Positions 59,347 to 64,000 of a stretch of 64,000 nt of DNA are shown piece after piece. The position numbers and the translations under genes were made by a program. Positions within the stretch are counted from its first letter, which is position 1. Each line of letters starts with the position of its first letter. The notes under the pieces were generated by a model that ran no database searches, was not told the DNA's origin, and saw only the letters and a list, made by a program, of their open reading frames with translations. The stretch comes from Cribrihabitans_A pelagius (lineage in GTDB: Bacteria; Pseudomonadota; Alphaproteobacteria; Rhodobacterales; Rhodobacteraceae), in assembly GCF_048820915.1 (NCBI RefSeq), contig NZ_JBMERR010000011.1:62001-126000 (forward strand). The letters run 5' to 3'.

Positions 59347-59365
59347 GCCTTTCCGAGGGACACTT

Positions 59366-60436
59366 ATGTCAAGCAAGCTGAGACGATCGAACCGTGCCGG
59401 GTGGCTATTCGCACTGCCGGGATTTTCGCTGCTGTTCCTGTTCATCATCGTGCCGTTCTTCTTCGCCTTCTGGCTGTCGCTGACCAACCAGCGGCTGGTC
59501 TCGCCCAACCCCGCCGAGTTCGTCGGGCTGAAGAACTATGCCGATCTGCTGAGCGTTTCGGTGATCACGCTGGAGCCCGAGCGCGGCGCCGGCGGCGAGG
59601 TGCAGCGCGATGAGGACGGCCAGGCCGTATACCCCCGTGTCCGCACCATCACCCGCAGCGGCGACTTTCCGCATCTGAAGGGGATGCGCGAATGGTTCCG
59701 CTGGCACTGGGGCGGCAAGGCGAAGGTGGTGCTGGCGTCGGACGTGGTGTTCATGAAGGCGCTGGTCAACACGCTGACCTTCGCGCTGTTCATCGTGCCC
59801 CTCCAGGGCGGCGGCGCGCTGCTGCTGGCGCTGCTGATCAACCAGAAACTGCGCGGAATCAACGCCTTCCGGACGATCTATTTCATGCCCGTGGTGGTTT
59901 CCATCGTCGTTATCTCGCTGTTGTGGCGGTTCCTCTATTCCGGCAACGACGGGCTTTTGAACAACCTTCTCGAAACCCTTACCTTCGGCGTCTTCACCCC
60001 CAAAGACTGGCTGGGCTCGCCCGAAACGGCGCTCGGCTCGATCATCGCCATGTCGGCCTGGCAGGCGGTGGGTTTCCACATGGTGATCTGGCTCGCCGGG
60101 CTTCAGACCATCTCTCCCACGCTCTACGAGGCCGCCGCCATCGAGGGCGCCAGCAAGTGGCAGACCTTCCGTTATGTCACCTGGCCGGGACTGAGGAACA
60201 CCGCCGTGCTGGTGCTGATCGTCATCACCATGCAGAGCTTCGCGGTGTTCGCGCAGATCGACGTGATGACCAATGGCGGACCGCTGGATTCGACGCAGAC
60301 GCTGGTCTTCCAGACCGTGGAACGCGGCTATGGCAAGCAGGACATCTCGGGGGGCGCGACCATCTCGGTCATTCTCTTCCTGATGGTCCTGGCGATTTCG
60401 GCCCTGCAGGCCTATCTGACCCGGGAGCGCAAATAA
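59366..60436 (+). CDS. Sugar ABC transporter permease (MalF/UgpA type)
   Basis: A 356-residue permease with six membrane segments. The EAA motif reads EAAAIEGASKWQTFRYVTWP. Between helices 1 and 2 there is a periplasmic insertion of about 90 residues (ITLEPERGAGGEVQRDEDGQ onward), longer than in UgpA but shorter than the MalF P2 domain. It may contact the binding protein. The ATG follows GAGGGACAC. Its stop overlaps the next gene by one base. Confidence 0.92.
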   Translation: MSSKLRRSNRAGWLFALPGFSLLFLFIIVPFFFAFWLSLTNQRLVSPNPAEFVGLKNYADLLSVSVITLEPERGAGGEVQRDEDGQAVYPRVRTITRSGDFPHLKGMREWFRWHWGGKAKVVLASDVVFMKALVNTLTFALFIVPLQGGGALLLALLINQKLRGINAFRTIYFMPVVVSIVVISLLWRFLYSGNDGLLNNLLETLTFGVFTPKDWLGSPETALGSIIAMSAWQAVGFHMVIWLAGLQTISPTLYEAAAIEGASKWQTFRYVTWPGLRNTAVLVLIVITMQSFAVFAQIDVMTNGGPLDSTQTLVFQTVERGYGKQDISGGATISVILFLMVLAISALQAYLTRERK

Positions 60437-61317
60437 TGGCCCTCGTCACTTCCGAAAACCGCGGCCTGAGACTGGCGGCGCGCTATGCAACGCTGTCCGT
60501 CGTGGCCCTGATCTTCCTCTTCCCGCTGGTCTTCATGGTGGTGTCGAGCCTCAAGCCCGACCAGCAGCTTCTGGCCGACACGTCGAGCTTCCGGGCCTTC
60601 CTGCCGGTGGGCGACATCAGCCTCGACAACTACCACAAGGCGTTCAGCCGCGCGCCGATCGGGCTGTTCATGCTGAACTCGGTCGGCATCACCATCGTCA
60701 CGGTGGCGCTGTCGGTCCTGCTCTGCTCGCTGGCGGCGTTTGCCTTCGTCTTTCTCGACTGGCAGGGCCGCGGCGTTCTGCTCTCGGTGATCGTCGCCAC
60801 CCTGATCATCCCCTTCGAGACCATCGCGGTGCCGCTCCTGCTGTTCGTCTCGAAGCTGCCGTGGATCGGCTGGGAGGGGCTGGAATGGGGCTGGCTCAAC
60901 ACCTACCGGGTGCAGGTGATCCCGTGGATCGTGGACGCGCTGACGATCTTTCTCTTCGTGCAGTTCTTCAAGGACCTGCCGCGCGAACTGATCGAGGCGG
61001 CGCGGGTGGAGGGCGCCAGCTGGTTCCTGGTCTACCGCAAGATCGTGATGCCGCTGTCGGGCCCGGTGCTGGCCACCGCCGCGATCCTGAAAGCGCTGAA
61101 GATGTACAACGAGCAATACCTGTGGCCGCTGATCGTGGTCCAGGACGAGGCGCACCGCCCCGTCATGGTGGGGCTTGGCTACTTCTTCCAGCTGCAAATC
61201 GCCTGGGGCGAGGTGATGGCCTATCTCACGCTGATCTCGGTCCCGGTCATCGCCTTCTATCTTGTCATGCAACGCGCCTTCATCTCGTCGATCGCATCGA
61301 CCGGCGTCAAAGGCTGA
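60436..61317 (+). CDS. Sugar ABC transporter permease (MalG/UgpE type)
   Basis: A 293-residue permease with six membrane segments; the EAA loop reads LIEAARVEGASWFLVYRKIVMP. It starts within the TAATG overlap with the upstream permease. The C-terminal FISSIASTGVKG is typical of MalG-type subunits. It pairs with the preceding permease and the ATPase at 62327. Confidence 0.93.
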   Translation: MALVTSENRGLRLAARYATLSVVALIFLFPLVFMVVSSLKPDQQLLADTSSFRAFLPVGDISLDNYHKAFSRAPIGLFMLNSVGITIVTVALSVLLCSLAAFAFVFLDWQGRGVLLSVIVATLIIPFETIAVPLLLFVSKLPWIGWEGLEWGWLNTYRVQVIPWIVDALTIFLFVQFFKDLPRELIEAARVEGASWFLVYRKIVMPLSGPVLATAAILKALKMYNEQYLWPLIVVQDEAHRPVMVGLGYFFQLQIAWGEVMAYLTLISVPVIAFYLVMQRAFISSIASTGVKG

Positions 61318-61328
61318 GGACTTCAAAC

Positions 61329-62321
61329 ATGGTTATCGCACTCGAAAAAGACTGGATCTGGGACAGCTGGTATGCCCATGACGGCGCGCGCTGGCACGGC
61401 TATTTCCTGAAAGCGCCGAAGTCGCTGGAAAACCCCGATTTGCGCCACTTCAACGTCAGCCAGGGCCACGCGGTCTCGGACGACCTGGTGACCTGGGAGC
61501 ACAAGGGCACCTGTTTCGAGCCCGCCGAAGGGCCGGCCTGGGACGATTACACCACCTGGACAGGATCTGTGATCAAGGATGATGACGGGCTCTGGCACCT
61601 GTTCTACACCGGCACCTCGCGGTCCGAGGACGGGCTCTATCAGCGCATCGGCCATGCCGCCTCCACCGACATGCATTCCTGGGAACGGGTGGGCGGCGGG
61701 CTCTGCCTCGACCTTACCGGCCCCAATGCCGGGGCCTACGAGACCGATCACATGAAGGGGTTCTGGCACGACCGCGCGATGCGCGACCCCTGGGTGATGC
61801 GCGACCCGGAGGGCGAAGGCTGGCTGATGTTCTTCACCGCCCGCGCGGCCGGGATCGCGGAGCCGAACGCCGGCGGCGCCATAGGTTTCGCCACCTCGCC
61901 CGACCTGATGTCCTGGACCCTGCAGCCCCCGGTCTTCACCGGCGGCTTCGGCCAGCTGGAAGTGCCGCAGGTGTTCCGGCACGAGGGCCGGTGGTTCTGC
62001 CTGTTCTGCACCGCCGCCGAGCATTTCTCCAAGGGCCAGGCCGAGGCAACGCCCGGCGGCCCGGTCACCGGCAGCCACTACCTGACCGGCGACGGCCCGC
62101 GCGGGCCGTGGCGGATTGCGCCGGGGTTTCTTGATGGCGCCCTGCCCTGCCTGCGCTACGCGGCGCGGATCGCCGACACCGGCGAGGGGCTGGTGATCCT
62201 GGGGTTCAACGACATAGCCCCCGACGGCGCGTTCGGCGGCTACGTCATGGACCCCGAACCCGTCGTCCTCGATCCCAACGGCCTGCTCCGCGTCGGGCGG
62301 CCGCCGCAAGCAGCGGAGTGA
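61329..62321 (+). CDS. Putative clan GH-J-like glycosidase (GH32/GH68-type five-bladed propeller)
   Basis: A 330-residue cytoplasmic protein with repeated blades. DWIWDSWYAHDG (Asp12) recalls the nucleophile strand WD-x-W of GH68 and related enzymes. MRDPWVM (Asp153) is the RDP motif, and QLEVPQVF (Glu211) fits the acid/base. No signal peptide. It lies between permease and ATPase genes, so it probably splits the imported oligosaccharide, perhaps a fructoside. Family number is uncertain; GH43-like is an alternative. Confidence 0.68.
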   Translation: MVIALEKDWIWDSWYAHDGARWHGYFLKAPKSLENPDLRHFNVSQGHAVSDDLVTWEHKGTCFEPAEGPAWDDYTTWTGSVIKDDDGLWHLFYTGTSRSEDGLYQRIGHAASTDMHSWERVGGGLCLDLTGPNAGAYETDHMKGFWHDRAMRDPWVMRDPEGEGWLMFFTARAAGIAEPNAGGAIGFATSPDLMSWTLQPPVFTGGFGQLEVPQVFRHEGRWFCLFCTAAEHFSKGQAEATPGGPVTGSHYLTGDGPRGPWRIAPGFLDGALPCLRYAARIADTGEGLVILGFNDIAPDGAFGGYVMDPEPVVLDPNGLLRVGRPPQAAE

Positions 62322-62326
62322 CGGGC

Positions 62327-63412
62327 ATGGCAACTCTGAAACTGAAGGACGTGCGCAAGAGCTACGGCAATGCCCAGGTGATCAAGGGCGTCGACCTGGA
62401 GATCGAAGACGGCGAATTCTGCGTCTTCGTCGGCCCCTCGGGCTGCGGCAAGTCCACGCTCCTGCGGATGATCTCGGGTCTCGAGGACATCACCTCCGGC
62501 ACACTCGAAATCAACGGGCAGACGGTGAACGACCTGCCGCCGAAGGACCGCGGCATCGCCATGGTGTTCCAGTCCTACGCCATCTTCCCGCACATGACCG
62601 TGCGCGAGAACGTGGCATTCGGTCTGACCGTCGCCGGCGCTCCGAAGAAGGAGAAGGAGGAAAAGGTGGCCGAGGCCGCGCGCATCCTGCAGATGGAGCA
62701 CCTTCTCGACCGGCGGCCCAGCCAGCTCTCCGGCGGCCAGCGCCAGCGCGTCGCCATCGGCCGCGCCATCGTGCGCAAGCCCCAGGTGTTCCTGTTCGAC
62801 GAACCGCTGTCGAACCTCGACGCGGCGCTGCGGATGGACATGCGGATGGAGATCGGCAAGCTGCACAGCCAGCTCGGCGCCACCATGGTCTACGTCACCC
62901 ACGATCAGGTCGAGGCAATGACGCTCGCCGACAAGATCGTCGTGCTGAAGGACGGCAAGGTGATGCAGGCGGGCGCGCCGATGGAGCTGTTCCACGAACC
63001 GGCCAACCGCTTCGTCGCCGGGTTCCTCGGCGCGCCGTCGATGAATTTCCTGGACGTTTCGGTCGATGCAAAGGACGGCACCCAAGCCAAGGTCTCGAAC
63101 GCCGCGCTGGAGCCGGTCGCGGTCGCCCACAAGGGCCGCATCGGCGGCCAGAGCGGCGCGGTGCTGGGCATCCGGCCGCAGCACGTTTCGGCCACCGGTC
63201 CCGGCCAGGGGATGCTGCACGGCACCGTGAACCTGTCCGAGCGGCTGGGCACCGAGACGGTGGTCGACATGACATTGAAGGACGGCAGCAAGTTCATCGC
63301 CGCTTTCGACGAAGACAAGGTCTTTGCGCCGGGACAGGCCATCGACCTGAAGTTCGACCCCGCCCGCGCGCATCTGTTCGGCCAGAGCGACGAGACCGCC
63401 GCAGCGCATTGA
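62327..63412 (+). CDS. Sugar ABC transporter ATPase (MalK/UgpC type)
   Basis: A 361-residue ATPase. Walker A GPSGCGKST, signature LSGGQRQRVAIGRA, Walker B FLFDEPLSNLDA and switch VTHDQVEAMT are intact, with the C-terminal TOBE/MalK regulatory domain (VLGIRPQHVSA). ATG 62327 is chosen; an in-frame GTG at 62318 overlaps the upstream stop. It energises the permeases at 59366 and 60436. Confidence 0.94.
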   Translation: MATLKLKDVRKSYGNAQVIKGVDLEIEDGEFCVFVGPSGCGKSTLLRMISGLEDITSGTLEINGQTVNDLPPKDRGIAMVFQSYAIFPHMTVRENVAFGLTVAGAPKKEKEEKVAEAARILQMEHLLDRRPSQLSGGQRQRVAIGRAIVRKPQVFLFDEPLSNLDAALRMDMRMEIGKLHSQLGATMVYVTHDQVEAMTLADKIVVLKDGKVMQAGAPMELFHEPANRFVAGFLGAPSMNFLDVSVDAKDGTQAKVSNAALEPVAVAHKGRIGGQSGAVLGIRPQHVSATGPGQGMLHGTVNLSERLGTETVVDMTLKDGSKFIAAFDEDKVFAPGQAIDLKFDPARAHLFGQSDETAAAH

Positions 63413-63427
63413 CGCCGGCAAGGCTCA

Positions 63428-63449
63428 GGGCCGCCCACCGGGGCGGCCC
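63428..63449 (+). terminator. Hairpin closing the sugar operon
   Basis: GGGCCGCCC and GGGCGGCCC arms (9 bp each) with an ACCG loop, 16 bp after the ATPase stop. No T tract follows. The remaining 210 bases before the next stop hold no supported gene. Confidence 0.6.
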
Positions 63450-63659
63450 GCGCTTCCGGTCCGGCGGTTGCGCACCGCGCCGCCCGCCTGAAGCATGGCG
63501 CGCGGGAAGCACGGGCAGCGCGGGCCGCTTCGCCCGCCTGCAGCGAAGGCCCGGATCGACCCTTGCGGCCTGGCTTGCGCACCGGGGAAGACCGCTGCAA
63601 ATCCGGCTAAACACGCATCCCGGCAGCGCCGCTTCCCCATCCGCATACGCCCGCAGCTC

Positions 63660-64000
63660 TCAGGCCAGGAGACCCAGCGCCGCGTCGCTGGCCGTGCCCC
63701 GGTACTTGTCCCGCGGCGGCCATGGGCGGTCCCGCCAATGCGGCGTGACCGCAAAGCTGGACACGGAACGGCCATCGGCTCGCGCGCCATTTCCCGCCCC
63801 GAGGGCGTAATCGTAATAAAGCTTCACGATCTCTTCCCGGGTGACCTGCCGGGCTGCCGGGTGAGCCAGGCAAGCCTCCTGCCATTCCCGCACCCGTTCG
63901 TATCCCGGCTCTGCGGGTAACTCGAAACCCTCGTAGTAGCCAAGAAACCAGAACCGCATGAAGACCGGCGTGTAGACCGCCTCGGCCAGACCGAAGCTTT
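63660..64000 (-). CDS. Glutathione S-transferase-like protein, C-terminal part
   Basis: The minus-strand frame is open to the window edge and ends at 63660, giving at least 113 residues. LAEAVYTPVFMRFWF, then EPGYERVREWQEACLAHPA, is a GST C-terminal helical domain. The last 40 residues (RDRPWPPRDKYRGTA) form a longer basic tail than usual. The N-terminal thioredoxin fold lies outside the window. Confidence 0.7.
   Translation of the reverse strand, partial: SFGLAEAVYTPVFMRFWFLGYYEGFELPAEPGYERVREWQEACLAHPAARQVTREEIVKLYYDYALGAGNGARADGRSVSSFAVTPHWRDRPWPPRDKYRGTASDAALGLLA

Overview
The window looks like chromosomal DNA from a Rhodobacterales (Roseobacter-group) alphaproteobacterium. This rests on the very GC-rich coding style, a TRAP transporter, several betaine- and sugar-acid catabolic operons, FixK/FnrL-type boxes over stress genes, and protein families common in marine Rhodobacteraceae. 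I saw no rRNA, tRNA, CRISPR array, phage or intact insertion sequence.

Layout. 0-4.1 kb: the end of a DUF2953-like gene, then a stress/microaerobic block (phasin-like protein, universal stress protein, Hsp20, CBS protein, Crp/Fnr regulator) with two FNR/FixK-type boxes. 4.5-7.2 kb: a short-chain dehydrogenase and a nitroreductase flank a LysR gene; a near-identical 17-bp motif lies next to the LysR start and upstream of the nitroreductase. 7.3-15.8 kb: a TRAP transporter facing an operon of enolase-family acid-sugar dehydratase, keto-deoxy-pentonate dehydratase, GntR regulator, PdxA homologue and alpha-ketoglutarate semialdehyde dehydrogenase. It reads as a pentonate route to 2-oxoglutarate. 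15.9-31.1 kb: quaternary-amine genes (betaine-type ABC transporter, DUF1989-GcvT fusion, LacI, class III aminotransferase, HpbD-like epimerase, dimethylglycine-dehydrogenase-like flavoprotein, RpiR, Rieske oxygenase), broken by a 1-kb decayed stretch and followed by a chimeric gene remnant. 32-47.7 kb: a large copper-resistance region. Its minus arm holds a small periplasmic protein, CopA oxidase, CopB, a cupredoxin and an ABC membrane protein lacking an ATPase domain. A two-component system, a chain of c-type cytochromes with a second multicopper oxidase and DsbA, and a Cu+ P-type ATPase lie on the plus strand. 47.7-50.9 kb: a truncated permease remnant, a small protein, an MFS exporter and a MocR regulator.

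51.3-55.4 kb is the most unusual part: four closely spaced genes, each predicted to cleave amide bonds with a different fold. They are a type I asparaginase fused to a bulb-type lectin domain, a predicted papain-like cysteine hydrolase, an N-terminal-Cys (C45-like) Ntn hydrolase, and a homologue of eukaryotic N-terminal asparagine amidohydrolase NTAN1. I know of no described system with this composition. A RES/Xre toxin-antitoxin pair follows. 57-63.4 kb is a LacI-controlled sugar ABC operon with a clan GH-J-like glycosidase; the window ends inside a glutathione S-transferase-like gene.

All family assignments are from reading translated sequence and remembered family motifs; no database search was run.
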